A stretch of DNA of 64,000 nucleotides from Paraburkholderia panacisoli (GCF_008369935.1 NZ_VTUZ01000025.1:62001-126000), one strand, 5' to 3'. Counted from the first letter of the stretch, positions 7,601 to 16,596 are shown. Made by a program: numbers and translations. Notes: a model not told the origin generated them from the letters alone.

Positions 7601-8626
7601 TTAGAACTTCACCGCGGCCTGCAGCCAGATGCGATCGCCGCGGGCGCGATTTCGCACAAGAGTTTCATGCTGCCACTTGACGACGACACCCCACGTCTTG
7701 TTAGGCTGAAATTTGAAGAACGGCCCGATTGCGACAACCTGTCCTTTATTGCCATCGACAGCGACCGTATTTCCACCCTGCTTGTCGTCGGTAGTCTGCT
7801 TATAGGCGTATCCGTTCACACCGACCTGCCATGCAGGCGTGATGTTGTATGCGATGTCATAGTCAAGGTTAAACTCCTGACCGGACGTGTAGTCTGTAGC
7901 GTGATTGCGGCCGTTAAAGATGTAGATAGCCTTGCCGTTCATCTCCCAGTTTCCACCGAGAAACAGAGTAAATGCGTACCACGGACCAAAGGCCCAATAA
8001 TTACGTCCGGGATTGAACAGGTTCGTCTTATTATAGTCTCCTGTCGGGACAAAAACGTCGAAGCCGGCAATCTGGTTCAGACGTGTGCCATGCCAGCCAA
8101 GCAGGAATGGCGACAGTGTCAGGTCGCCAAAACCCGACTCATGGTCGGCCTTGTGCACACTGCCCTTCGGAGTTGCCACATTGAATTCAACGCTCCCATT
8201 GATATACGGTAGAGCAAAGCGACTCTCAACATCCGCGCCAAGAATCTTTATTCCCGAGTACACGTAGTCAACGCGCAACGAAGCTGCCTGAACATGCAGG
8301 TCAAAATTCGATAACCCGGCCTTGTCGTTCCCGTTATTGTCGAGCGTGTGTGCTGCGTCGTAGTTAGAAAGATATGCATATCCATATAGGCCTGGCGGCG
8401 GCATAAACCCGGAAAGCACAGTATTGACGCCAAGGGGATAAGAAGTCCCACCACCTTCAGTAGCCACGGCTGACGTGGCGCCGCATAGTCCACATGCAAG
8501 CAGTCCAACGCCAAGCATTCGTCTCATCGCTCCCGCAAACCGCTGCGTTCTGATTCGCGGGCCGACACATTCACATGCCGCGTGTTGTTTACACTCAGCC
8601 AGCACCCCAAGTTTCGTCTGCTTCAT
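7601..8626 (-). CDS. Outer-membrane protein of the MetA-pathway (phenol degradation) family
   Basis: A 341-aa predicted outer-membrane beta-barrel of the phenol meta-pathway MetA/SphA-like family, associated with uptake of hydrophobic or aromatic substrates. A signal region near residues 34-56 (RRMLGVGLLACGLCGATSA) precedes the conserved start of the barrel (GGTSYPLGVNTVLSGFMPPPG), and alternating hydrophobic strands end in a terminal Phe (LQAAVKF). ATG 8626 has AGGAG upstream; ATG 8527, just before the hydrophobic signal segment, is the alternative start. It shares an upstream palindromic element (8768-8798) with the extradiol dioxygenase operon, which supports co-regulation with the catabolic genes. 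Confidence 0.87.
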   Translation of the reverse strand: MKQTKLGVLAECKQHAACECVGPRIRTQRFAGAMRRMLGVGLLACGLCGATSAVATEGGGTSYPLGVNTVLSGFMPPPGLYGYAYLSNYDAAHTLDNNGNDKAGLSNFDLHVQAASLRVDYVYSGIKILGADVESRFALPYINGSVEFNVATPKGSVHKADHESGFGDLTLSPFLLGWHGTRLNQIAGFDVFVPTGDYNKTNLFNPGRNYWAFGPWYAFTLFLGGNWEMNGKAIYIFNGRNHATDYTSGQEFNLDYDIAYNITPAWQVGVNGYAYKQTTDDKQGGNTVAVDGNKGQVVAIGPFFKFQPNKTWGVVVKWQHETLVRNRARGDRIWLQAAVKF

Positions 8627-8767
8627 GTCGTCTCCTCTTATGTAGAGTGCGGCTGATCTTTTACTGCATCAGCGATCGCCAACGACATCTCCGGAGAGAG
8701 CCGTTGTTCATGCGATGGCAGACGGAGCCGCTTCGAAGGGGACGTTAAACAAACAAAACCTATTCAA

Positions 8768-8798
8768 CCAACAAATTGTCTAAATGCACCTGATTTAC
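8768..8798 (-). promoter_or_regulatory. Operator-like element, copy 2
   Basis: On the minus strand it reads GTAAAT, seven bases, ATTTAG, then ACAATTTGTTGG. It matches 26 of 31 bases of 2172-2202. It lies 142-172 bp upstream of the outer-membrane protein start and just beyond the 3' end of the TetR gene. The repeated layout suggests one regulator for both promoters. Confidence 0.55.
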
Positions 8799-8821
8799 GG
8801 CGTGAATTCAGCTCGATCGTC

Positions 8822-9445
8822 CTAGCTACGACGCAAGCAGGCCCCGGTCATCATGACTCGAACAGCATGGTCGACCCGACGAGCGATTTCTTTCTTGGAC
8901 GGCCGATCGCGAATTCCAAGCAACATCTGTAGCTGGAACTCCGCGGTCAGCATGTCGACGAACAGAACGGAGAGCTCGCTCAATTCGACAGCCTTGCTCG
9001 CTACTCCTTCGTGTTGTCGGAGGATTCTCGCGACATCGCTATACACCCGACCAGGTCCGGCACTGTAAAAGCGGTTTGCGATTTCTGGAAAACGCTTCCC
9101 TTCTGCGACTACCAGTCGATGCAAAGCGAGCGCTTCTTCGCTTAAGACGGCGTTGAGGAACGAGACGCCGATCTGACGAAGCGCTTCTTCTATGGGAAGG
9201 TCGTCGACGTCGAACAATGAGACCGACTGCAGGATCTTCTCGCATAGGTGTTCGACGCACGAATGGAACAGGTTGTCCTTGGCACCGAAGTAACTGTAGA
9301 CGGTCGCTTTCGACCCACCAGCTCGGGCTACGACATGATCGAGAGTGACAGCGTCGAAGCCTGATTCGAGGAACAGGGTCACTGCCGCATCGAGAATGGC
9401 AGCCCGCTTCGCCTCGGCTCGGCGGCTTAGTTCAGTGTCCGACAT
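8822..9445 (-). CDS. TetR/AcrR-family transcriptional regulator
   Basis: A 207-aa regulator. The N-terminal TetR helix-turn-helix occupies about 10-58 (AILDAAVTLFLESGFDAVTL, then VVARAGGSKATVYSYFGAKD). The all-helical C-terminal ligand domain resembles the AefR-like subgroup (LHRLVVAEGKRFPEIANRFY near 105-124). It lies between the outer-membrane gene downstream on the same strand and the divergent dioxygenase gene at 9628, so either could be its target. GAGAGATAG precedes the start. The effector is not predictable. Confidence 0.9.
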   Translation of the reverse strand: MSDTELSRRAEAKRAAILDAAVTLFLESGFDAVTLDHVVARAGGSKATVYSYFGAKDNLFHSCVEHLCEKILQSVSLFDVDDLPIEEALRQIGVSFLNAVLSEEALALHRLVVAEGKRFPEIANRFYSAGPGRVYSDVARILRQHEGVASKAVELSELSVLFVDMLTAEFQLQMLLGIRDRPSKKEIARRVDHAVRVMMTGACLRRS

Positions 9446-9627
9446 AGCATCTATCTCTCAAACTCAAGGTTCGCAATAAGTGACGGATGGTGGGCAAAAC
9501 ATCGATGGCCCCTCACGCCAGCTCCATAGTAATACCTGGGTAAACGTTAGGTACCGCGCGCTTGTACCCAACAGCACCACGCCCTATAGTAACTGTACTG
9601 CTCGTTACAGTACACATGGAGACTGAA

Positions 9628-10551
9628 ATGATTGAAGACATTGCATACGTGCACTACCGCGTATCGACACTGCAAAAGACAGCGGAATTTCTCCGCGATT
9701 TTGGCCTGCTTGAAGCGGGTGTCGTTGGTAACCGCCATTATTGGAAAGGACGCGGTTCGTACCCTTTCTGTTATGTCGCCGAAGAGGGCGAACCCTCGTT
9801 CGTCGGCATCGGATTTCGCGCTGAAAGCGTTGAAGCACTGAAGGCGTTGAGCGAAAGAGAGGGCGTGCCGTTGGTCGACAGCAATGCACCCGGCGGTCAC
9901 AAATCAATTCGCCTTGTCGACCCGGACGGCTGGGAGATCGAGATACTGGCCGGTGGTAAGCCGACAGCTGCAGTCCCGGCTGCTCGTGATCCGATGACGA
10001 TTAACTACGGCGTCACAAAGAATCGAATCGATGCCTATCAACGTCTTCGCGTTGAGCCGTCTGAGATTCTTCGACTCGGCCATCTCGTGCTGAATGTCAC
10101 GGATATCACCAAGAGCTTGCCTTGGTATCAGGAAAAGCTCGGTCTTCTGGTATCCGATGAAATTTACGATGATATTCACGATCGACCCTTCGGCGCATTC
10201 TGTCGCCTGAATCGAGGTGAGACCCCGGTCGACCACCACAGCCTCGGGCTCTTTGGAATCGGAAAGAAAGGCATCCACCACGCATCGTTCGAAGTTCAGG
10301 ACTTTGATGCGGTCCAGACGGGGCACTATGCATTGGACAAGAAGGGCTGGAAACATCAATTCGGCATCGGACGACACGTTATCGGCAGCCAGGTTTTTGA
10401 CTATTGGCGTGATCCCGACGGTTTCCGGGTCGAACATTTCTGTGACGGCGACATGCTGACGTCTGCTCCGCAACCACATCGAACCAACCTTACCTCCCCT
10501 GACGCTGTTCACCAGTGGGGGCCCGAAGTCCCTCAAGACTTCTTTGATTGA
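9628..10551 (+). CDS. Extradiol ring-cleavage dioxygenase / VOC-family protein
   Basis: A 307-aa two-module vicinal-oxygen-chelate protein. Ligand positions of type I extradiol dioxygenases are present in the second module: H152 (RLGHLVLNV), H218 (GIHHASFEV) and E269 (GFRVEHF). The first module starts at IEDIAYVHYRVSTL. The C-terminus QWGPEVPQDFFD is typical of 2,3-dihydroxybiphenyl/catechol dioxygenase-like proteins. ATG 9628 is chosen because GGAGA lies just upstream; in-frame starts at 9616 and further upstream lack this. It is followed after 8 bp by a YciI-like gene and a terminator, so the two form an operon divergent from the TetR gene. It is the second extradiol-type enzyme of the cluster. 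Confidence 0.88.
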   Translation: MIEDIAYVHYRVSTLQKTAEFLRDFGLLEAGVVGNRHYWKGRGSYPFCYVAEEGEPSFVGIGFRAESVEALKALSEREGVPLVDSNAPGGHKSIRLVDPDGWEIEILAGGKPTAAVPAARDPMTINYGVTKNRIDAYQRLRVEPSEILRLGHLVLNVTDITKSLPWYQEKLGLLVSDEIYDDIHDRPFGAFCRLNRGETPVDHHSLGLFGIGKKGIHHASFEVQDFDAVQTGHYALDKKGWKHQFGIGRHVIGSQVFDYWRDPDGFRVEHFCDGDMLTSAPQPHRTNLTSPDAVHQWGPEVPQDFFD

Positions 10552-10559
10552 GGTGAAGT

Positions 10560-10931
10560 ATGGTGAGCAATGTCAGGGAACGGGTGGCCGGCCTTCTCGG
10601 ACTTCCACTTTTCGCGATCTTGAGTAGCGATGTGGAGGATCCGCAGGTCCTCGGGCCACACCTGAATGACCATCTCGACTACATGATCGGACTGGAGAAA
10701 CGCGGACTTCTGTTTGGTTCCGGGCCGTTCAAGAACTCCGGAGGTCACCTCACGGGCGGCGGACTTACCATCGTACGTGCTCCGACATTTGAAGATGCCC
10801 GTCGACTCGCAGAACAGGACCCGTTCGTAAAAAACGGCCTCCGGAGCTTTGAAGTGCGATCCTGGACGCTGAGCGAAGGCAGCCTCACATTGACGATCAA
10901 TTTTTCGGATCAGTCAGTAAAGGTGGTCTGA
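10560..10931 (+). CDS. YciI-like protein
   Basis: A 123-aa small protein with the YCII/dimeric alpha-beta-barrel fold. It has LFAILSSDVEDPQVLGPHL near the N-terminus, then LDYMIGLEKRGLLFGSGPF, and an ARRLAEQDPFVKNGL helix near residues 80-94. Relatives are often found with aromatic degradation genes and resemble muconolactone isomerase in fold; the reaction is unknown. It starts 8 bp after the dioxygenase stop with AGGTGAAG upstream and is followed by a strong terminator, so it is the last gene of a two-gene operon. Confidence 0.83.
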   Translation: MVSNVRERVAGLLGLPLFAILSSDVEDPQVLGPHLNDHLDYMIGLEKRGLLFGSGPFKNSGGHLTGGGLTIVRAPTFEDARRLAEQDPFVKNGLRSFEVRSWTLSEGSLTLTINFSDQSVKVV

Positions 10932-10935
10932 TCAG

Positions 10936-10968
10936 AAAGCCGAGGCATTGCCTCGGCTTTTTATTTTT
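10936..10968 (+). terminator. Rho-independent terminator
   Basis: Perfect 8-bp stem GCCGAGGC / GCCTCGGC (10939-10957) with a 3-base loop, followed by a run of T (10958 onward). It sits 5 bp after the YciI-like gene and ends the dioxygenase operon. Confidence 0.92.
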
Positions 10969-11039
10969 ACACCGAATTCCAGATTGGAACGGCAACCACT
11001 GCGACATAAAACCCTTCCGTCATCATTGATATCAGTAGA

Positions 11040-12581
11040 ATGCTCGCGCCTACTATCGCAAAGAACGAAAATGTGCTGTCAGAGAGTGACTACCTCATTT
11101 CTCGAACCGACCTGGAGAACAGGCTTGTTTACGTCAACGAGTCGTTCGCAAGGGCATCCGGATACGATCCGGTGGAACTCATCGGAATGCCATACGCACG
11201 CCTGATACATCAGGACACTCCTTCGGCATTCACTGCGTCGATTTTGCAGAGCTTGCGCGCGGGGCGACGCTGGGAAGGTACATTGAAACACCGTTGCAAG
11301 GATGGCAGCGCTTTCTGGTCATTCAGCGTCATCACGCCATCTGTCGTTGGGGCAAGGACCGTTGGGTACACGACGATACGCACGAAGCCGACCGAGCAGC
11401 AGATAAGCGAAAGCATCGCCGTATTCGAGGTACTCCGAAGGAGACCTGCAAACAAATGGCTGCTCCGCAAGAAGCGGTTGAAAGGTTTCTTATCGCCAAC
11501 CTCATTGGGACCGCGCCTGCTGATTACGCATCTGGCGCCACTGTCCATTGGAATAGGCGCGGCCGAGTTACTCCCCTATGCCGATATTTACGGATCTTCC
11601 CGTCAAGTGACCTTGGCAATAGCCCTCGTTACCGGCGCTATATCCGCAACGCTTTTCGCTTATGTGACGAGATCCAAGATCCGCAAGGAACTGAACGCCG
11701 TTGGCGACCTCATCTACCGTCTCGCGTCGGGCGATCTGTCCTTTGCACGTCGGCACAGCGCAGTCGACGAGGTCGGCGTAATGATGAAGGCGGTCGATAC
11801 CATGCGAAAAAGCCTGGTCAGCATTGTTGAAGACGTTCGCGAAGCAATAGATGCCGTGGCTGAGACCAGCACGGGACTCGCTGAGCGTGGCAACGGACTG
11901 GCATCCCGGACCGAAAGTCAGGCAGCGTCTCTGGAACAGACCGCTGCTACTCTAGAACAAATGACATCCGCCATATCGAGGACCGCCGAGAATGCCACGC
12001 AGGCCACTCACGTTGCTGAGGTCGCCAAAGGCAACGGAATACGAGGTCAACAAATCATGACAGACGTGGTCACCCGGATGGCTGACATCCAGGCCCATGC
12101 GTCGGAAGTTAAAGAGATAGTGAATGTAATACAGGGTATAGCTGCGCAGACCAATATCCTCGCGCTTAATGCAGCCGTTGAAGCCGCACGCGCCGGTGCG
12201 TCGGGTAAAGGTTTCGCTGTCGTTGCCAGTGAAGTTCGGTCGCTATCGCAACGCACGGCTTCGTCTGCCGACGATATCGAGCGTCTCGTGCGCGAATCTT
12301 TAACCAAGGTGCAGAACGGCGGACGAGCAGTCGCGGAATCACAGAACACGCTGAACGAAGTCTTCGCATCTGTCGATCGGGTCGCTGCTCTCATGGGAGA
12401 GATTGCAGGAGCGACCAATGAACAGAAAATCGGCATCGAACAGATCAACGCCAGCGTCATACAACTGGAAGCAGCGACTCAGCAGAATTCCAGTCTGGTC
12501 GAAGCTACTGCGCAGGATGCCTCATCACTTACCGAACGAGCAAGTCTTTTGCATACGGCTATAGCCATCTTTCGGATTTGA
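11040..12581 (+). CDS. PAS-containing methyl-accepting chemotaxis protein (Aer-like)
   Basis: A 513-aa chemoreceptor. An N-terminal PAS domain (about 15-115) includes SDYLISRTDLENRLVYVN, FARASGYDPVELIGMPY and DGSAFWSFSVI, as in Aer redox/energy sensors that bind FAD. Two hydrophobic segments (about 150-178 and 183-205) anchor it without a large periplasmic loop. A HAMP segment follows (KELNAVGDLIYRLASGDLSF), then the methyl-accepting region and the signalling hairpin IAAQTNILALNAAVEAARAG with KGFAVVASEVRSLSQR. It lies just downstream of the ring-cleavage operon, and chemoreceptors linked to catabolic genes commonly drive taxis to the substrate or to metabolic energy. It appears monocistronic. 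Confidence 0.93.
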   Translation: MLAPTIAKNENVLSESDYLISRTDLENRLVYVNESFARASGYDPVELIGMPYARLIHQDTPSAFTASILQSLRAGRRWEGTLKHRCKDGSAFWSFSVITPSVVGARTVGYTTIRTKPTEQQISESIAVFEVLRRRPANKWLLRKKRLKGFLSPTSLGPRLLITHLAPLSIGIGAAELLPYADIYGSSRQVTLAIALVTGAISATLFAYVTRSKIRKELNAVGDLIYRLASGDLSFARRHSAVDEVGVMMKAVDTMRKSLVSIVEDVREAIDAVAETSTGLAERGNGLASRTESQAASLEQTAATLEQMTSAISRTAENATQATHVAEVAKGNGIRGQQIMTDVVTRMADIQAHASEVKEIVNVIQGIAAQTNILALNAAVEAARAGASGKGFAVVASEVRSLSQRTASSADDIERLVRESLTKVQNGGRAVAESQNTLNEVFASVDRVAALMGEIAGATNEQKIGIEQINASVIQLEAATQQNSSLVEATAQDASSLTERASLLHTAIAIFRI

Positions 12582-12669
12582 CAATCGGCTCTTTCCGCCA
12601 ATCTGCCCAGAAACTAAATTGCTGCCAAATCTTTTACGCCACTTCAACAGCAACGAGATCATCTCATGC

Positions 12670-12694
12670 AAAAAAGGGCGCGCGGGGCGCCCTT
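12670..12694 (-). terminator. Terminator of the small exported protein gene
   Basis: An 8-bp stem AAGGGCGC / GCGCCCTT with a short loop; read on the minus strand it is followed by six T. It therefore terminates the minus-strand gene at 12800-13039, with weaker potential for the chemoreceptor transcript. Confidence 0.75.
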
Positions 12695-12799
12695 CTCCCC
12701 TTTCGGTAACGAGACCTACTTGCTCCTGATCGTCACCACATGAGACGACCTGCCCTCGCTATATCGCCACTGTATAAGCAGTTCGGCAACGGCAGGCAG

Positions 12800-13039
12800 T
12801 TACTGCGATGCCGGGACCGTACTGTCGCGCGCGGCAGAAGCGGCACTTCCCCCTAACTGTTTTTTCGCTTTCTTCCTGGCGTGCCGTGGCGGCACGTAAA
12901 CAGAAGAGCCCAAAACATTTTCGACCACCTTTGGAGCGCTTGCGGGAGTTGCGGACGCCGCTTGTCCGTACGCTGCATTAGCTACAACTGCTTCGATACA
13001 ACATAACATCAATGATGCTGTCCACGCATATTTCTTCAT
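12800..13039 (-). CDS. Small exported protein of unknown function
   Basis: A 79-aa protein with a clear signal peptide (KKYAWTASLMLCCIEAVVA, probable cleavage after AYGQA). The mature part is short and basic with PPRHARKKAKKQLGG near the end. No domain is recognised. A very strong ribosome site (AAGGAGGAG) and a downstream terminator at 12670-12694 support it as a real single-gene unit. Small Lys/Arg-rich exported proteins of this sort are common in Burkholderiales; no function is proposed. Confidence 0.75.
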   Translation of the reverse strand: MKKYAWTASLMLCCIEAVVANAAYGQAASATPASAPKVVENVLGSSVYVPPRHARKKAKKQLGGSAASAARDSTVPASQ

Positions 13040-13153
13040 ACATCTCCTCCTTGTCTGTTGAAATGGCCCTCATTGCCGAACTCGCCAATTAGGCGAGCAT
13101 TCCGAATCTACCGACCATAGGTATGGATGTCGAATTGATGGCAGACATACCAG

Positions 13154-13600
13154 CTATGTGCGCAGTAAATACAACATCAAGCGGCGCCTCCGTCCGTTTG
13201 AACAAAAACCCTCCTGATGCGCTGGATCGGGTCGACAGAGGCTGCGTTGGAACGATGGATGGCATTCGAACCTGACTGCTGATTTGTGCTGCCGCAGCGC
13301 TTCAACGCCATCTATCGTTTCAAGCTTGACGCTTGCTTGCATATCACGCCGCTCACAATAGCGCTGTGCCTGGCTAACCGCCCTGTCATGCGCACGCGCC
13401 CACGCCAGACTTCCCCCTGCCGCATACGCAGACACCTCATAGGTATCAGGACTGTCCGTCGCCGTGACGTCGTTCGCTGAAGCGCAGCCCGCCAGCACCA
13501 GGAAGGCGGCTGACCAGACAGCAAAGCGAAACGCCTGAAAAGACCTCGCGAAGCTGGTTGGGAGAAACGCCTGCATTTCAACGTATCGAGTGGATATCAT
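13154..13600 (-). CDS. Putative lipoprotein of unknown function
   Basis: A protein of up to 148 aa with a lipoprotein signal ending in the lipobox LVLAGC (about residues 34-39), so it is probably lipid-anchored in the envelope. The mature part contains AWARAHDRAVSQAQRYCERR and SVKLETIDGVEALRQHKSAV, which look like a small compact domain but were not assigned. ATG 13600 and ATG 13576 are both possible starts; neither has a clear ribosome site. It lies just past the 3' end of the efflux operon on the same strand (41 bp gap) and may be transcribed with it. Confidence 0.65.
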   Translation of the reverse strand: MISTRYVEMQAFLPTSFARSFQAFRFAVWSAAFLVLAGCASANDVTATDSPDTYEVSAYAAGGSLAWARAHDRAVSQAQRYCERRDMQASVKLETIDGVEALRQHKSAVRFECHPSFQRSLCRPDPAHQEGFCSNGRRRRLMLYLLRT

Positions 13601-13641
13601 CTGATGAAATTCGCAGCTGTAGATTGGACGACGGGTCCGGT

Positions 13642-15216
13642 TCAGTGGGCACCAGCGGCCGCGGCACTGGCGCCGCCACCCTTGCCAGGCTTCGTCACCC
13701 AGATCAGCGGAATAATCGCAATGAAGATCACGGCCGACAGCCAGAAGATGTCATTGAGACCAAGCATCGCCGCCTGCACGTTAAGCGAGTTCTCAAACGC
13801 CGCCAGCGCTTGCTGCGTGCCGCCACCTAGCGCGTCGTGCAGCGAGTCGAACCCCGCAACGAAGGTCGGATTGTTGACGCTGGTCTGCTCGGCGAGGCGC
13901 GCATGGTGCAGAATCGTGCGATCGTTCCAGCCAGTGCTAAACAACGACGTGCCCACCGCACCTGCAAAAACCCGCGCGAAATTTGACAAACCCGCAGCCG
14001 CAGGAATTTTGTCTCCAGGTAGACCGGACAGAATGATCGCGGTCAGCGGCACGAAAAATAGCGCGGTGGGGATGCCTTGCAGCAGCGTCGGAATCACGAG
14101 CGTGTATGTATCCACACCGGTCGTATAGTGCGAACGCATGAAGAACACTCCCGCGAAACCCAGAAACGCGAGCGTGGCCAATACGCGGGCGTCAGTCCTC
14201 GGCATTATCTTAGCCATCACCGGTGCGAGCAGCACTGCGAAGACACCGAGCGGCGCGGTGACCAGCCCCGCATCTACCGAGCGGTAGTTGAGATATCCCT
14301 GCATCCACTGCGGCAGCAATACCAGGTTCGAGAAGAACACCGCATATGCGACCGAGATCGCCACCGTGCCGCCCAGGAAATTACGCCCGGCAAAGAGCCT
14401 CAAATTGACGATTGGATCCTTCTCGGTTAATTCCCATATCAGAAAGAACACGAAACTGATTAACGAGAACACGGTCAATGCGATGATTACCGGTGAGTTG
14501 AACCAGTCGAGGTCCTTGCCTTTGTCAAGCATCACCTGCAACGAACCGACCCAGGCAATCAGCGACAGCAGACCGACTTTATCGATCGGCAGACGCTTCG
14601 TTGGCGTTTCACGGTCGCGGTAGATCACCCACGTCACGCCGGCTGCGAACAGACCGACCGGGATATTGATGTAGAAGATCCACGACCAGGAGTAACTATC
14701 AGTGATCCAGCCGCCCAGCGCCGGTCCGGCAATCGGGCCGACGGTGGCCGTCATGGCCCACAACGCGAGCGCGGTTGAGCTTTTTTCCTTCGGATACGAA
14801 CCGAGCAGAATTGCCTGCGACAGTGGAATCAGCGGACCTGCCACCGCGCCCTGAACGATCCGCGCGGCGAGCAGCACCAGCAGGTTCGGCGCAATGCCGC
14901 ACAACCAGGACGACAGGACGAACAAGAGGATCGCCCAGACAAACAGCTTGATCTGCCCGACGCGCTGGGTGAGCCAGCCGGTAAGCGGAATTGAAATCGC
15001 ATTAGCGGCGGCAAAAAGCGTAATCACCCACGTGCCCTCGTCCACCGAGACACCAAGGTTGCCGGCGATGGTCGGAATCGCGACATTGGCGATCGACGAG
15101 TCCAGCACGTTCATGAACGTGGCCAACGCCACCGCGAGGGTCGCCAGCGCTAGTTTGCCGCCGCTCAGCGGCGCGAGTGCAGCGGGATTGGTTGATTCAT
15201 TCATTTCATCATCCAT
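13642..15216 (-). CDS. emrB: DHA2-family MFS multidrug efflux permease (EmrB-like)
   Basis: A 524-aa inner-membrane drug:H+ antiporter with 14 predicted membrane segments. The N-terminal motif FMNVLDSSIANVAIPTIAG is a hallmark of the EmrB/QacA family, and GWLTQRVGQIKLFVWAIL matches MFS motif A. Motif C is recognisable as TVGPIAGPALGGWI. The start is at 15216 (MDDEMNEST); 15204 is an alternative. Upstream in order are a membrane-fusion protein (82 bp), a frameshifted NodT-type channel and a MarR regulator, the standard tripartite Emr arrangement. It would export hydrophobic toxic compounds, although the disrupted outer-membrane partner may impair it. Confidence 0.93.
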   Translation of the reverse strand: MDDEMNESTNPAALAPLSGGKLALATLAVALATFMNVLDSSIANVAIPTIAGNLGVSVDEGTWVITLFAAANAISIPLTGWLTQRVGQIKLFVWAILLFVLSSWLCGIAPNLLVLLAARIVQGAVAGPLIPLSQAILLGSYPKEKSSTALALWAMTATVGPIAGPALGGWITDSYSWSWIFYINIPVGLFAAGVTWVIYRDRETPTKRLPIDKVGLLSLIAWVGSLQVMLDKGKDLDWFNSPVIIALTVFSLISFVFFLIWELTEKDPIVNLRLFAGRNFLGGTVAISVAYAVFFSNLVLLPQWMQGYLNYRSVDAGLVTAPLGVFAVLLAPVMAKIMPRTDARVLATLAFLGFAGVFFMRSHYTTGVDTYTLVIPTLLQGIPTALFFVPLTAIILSGLPGDKIPAAAGLSNFARVFAGAVGTSLFSTGWNDRTILHHARLAEQTSVNNPTFVAGFDSLHDALGGGTQQALAAFENSLNVQAAMLGLNDIFWLSAVIFIAIIPLIWVTKPGKGGGASAAAAGAH

Positions 15217-15298
15217 CTTGAGAAGCAAAGGTCCGCGTAGCCAACAAATATCTGACCCGTCAGCCAATTCAATAAAAAATTTGAACTCTTTCCTACAT

Positions 15299-16552
15299 TC
15301 AACCGGCACGACGTGAGGCGTCGCGGCGCGGGGCGGCTTTTTGCGGCGCGGCTGATGCAGAGGCGCGCGAGGCCGGCATGTTCTGCGCGATGATCTGAGC
15401 GATCTCCGCATCAGCCGCCGCACCGTACTGTGCGAACACATCGGTGCGATATGTCGTGTTCGAGGCAGCCGCCAGTTGGGCGCCCGACTCGTCATGTGTG
15501 TCCACCTCGACCTGCATCGACAGACCAATCCGCAACGGATGCTCGTTGAGCTCGCGCTGATCGAGACGCACGCGCACCGGCAGGCGCTGGACCACCTTGA
15601 TCCAGTTGCCGGTGGCATTCTGCGCCGGCAGCACCGAGAAGGCTGCGCCCGTGCCGGCCGAGAAGCCCTCTATCCTGCCGTGATACTTGACACTGGAGCC
15701 GTAGACATCCGCCGTGAGCGTGACCAACTGGCCGATTCGCATGTGCGAGAGCTGGCCTTCCTTGAAGTTCGCGTCCACCCAGACTCCATCGAGCGGCACG
15801 ATGGCCATCAGCGGCGTGCCGGGCGCGACCCGCTGGCCCACCTGCACCGAACGCCGCGCGACATAACCGGTGACCGGCGCGGGCAAGGTGTTGCGCGCAT
15901 AGTTCAGGTAAGCATCGCGTACCTTCGATGCCGCAGCCTGCACGTTTGGATGCTCTTCGATAGTGGTGCGGTCTGTCAGCGCGTGGTTCGCTTCGGCCTG
16001 TTGGCGGGCCGCATCCAGAGCGGCTTGTGCAGAGCTGACGGCGTCGCGGGCATGGGCGATGTCTTCGCCTGACACTGCGCCGGTTTCGGCGATCGCCTGA
16101 CGGCGCTTCAGGTCGTCGTTGGCGCGGGCCAGATCGGCCTCGCGCTGGGCGATGTTCGCCGCGTAGAAATCGTTGTTCACGTACAGGCCGCTGACCTGCC
16201 GGACCGTCTGACTGAGCGTCGCCTCTGCGTTTGACAGCGCGATCTTTGCATCCGCAGCGTCCAGCATCACTACAGGATCGCCCTGTCTGACGACCTGCGT
16301 GTCGTCCGTATTGACTGCGACCACCGTGCCGCTGACCTGCGGCGTCAATTGTACGAGGTTGCCGCCGACATATGCGTCGTCGGTGGATTGGTAGAAGCGC
16401 CCCACCGTGAAGTAGTAAACGCCAAAGCCAACACCTGACGCGACGATGGCGGCCGCCAGCAGCGCCAGCATCAGCTTGCGCTTACGGGGACTCTCCAACT
16501 CGGCTGGTTCTACTTGCGCCTTAGTGCGCTTGTTGGTGCTCGTATCGCTCAT
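15299..16552 (-). CDS. emrA: EmrA-like HlyD-family membrane fusion protein
   Basis: A 417-aa periplasmic adaptor. One N-terminal membrane anchor (about 28-47, LMLALLAAAIVASGVGFGVY) is followed by FYQSTDDAYVGGNLVQLTPQ, the characteristic EmrA start of the barrel-sandwich domain. A long alpha-helical hairpin (about 105-190) comes next, then TLPAPVTGYVARRSVQVGQ and the beta-barrel domain with DGVWVDANFKEGQL. It links the EmrB-like pump to an outer-membrane channel. The start at 16552 (MSDTSTNK) has AGGAG upstream. The Ala/Arg-rich tail after residue 395 is variable in the family. It sits 44 bp after the disrupted channel gene. Confidence 0.93.
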   Translation of the reverse strand: MSDTSTNKRTKAQVEPAELESPRKRKLMLALLAAAIVASGVGFGVYYFTVGRFYQSTDDAYVGGNLVQLTPQVSGTVVAVNTDDTQVVRQGDPVVMLDAADAKIALSNAEATLSQTVRQVSGLYVNNDFYAANIAQREADLARANDDLKRRQAIAETGAVSGEDIAHARDAVSSAQAALDAARQQAEANHALTDRTTIEEHPNVQAAASKVRDAYLNYARNTLPAPVTGYVARRSVQVGQRVAPGTPLMAIVPLDGVWVDANFKEGQLSHMRIGQLVTLTADVYGSSVKYHGRIEGFSAGTGAAFSVLPAQNATGNWIKVVQRLPVRVRLDQRELNEHPLRIGLSMQVEVDTHDESGAQLAAASNTTYRTDVFAQYGAAADAEIAQIIAQNMPASRASASAAPQKAAPRRDASRRAG

Positions 16553-16596
16553 CTCAATGACTCCTGGCAATATATGGAGGTGTCGCGACAGCCGCA

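Noticed and set aside
12670..12694. Hairpin as terminator of the chemoreceptor
   Set aside because: The T-run is on the minus-strand side, so it fits the small exported protein gene better.
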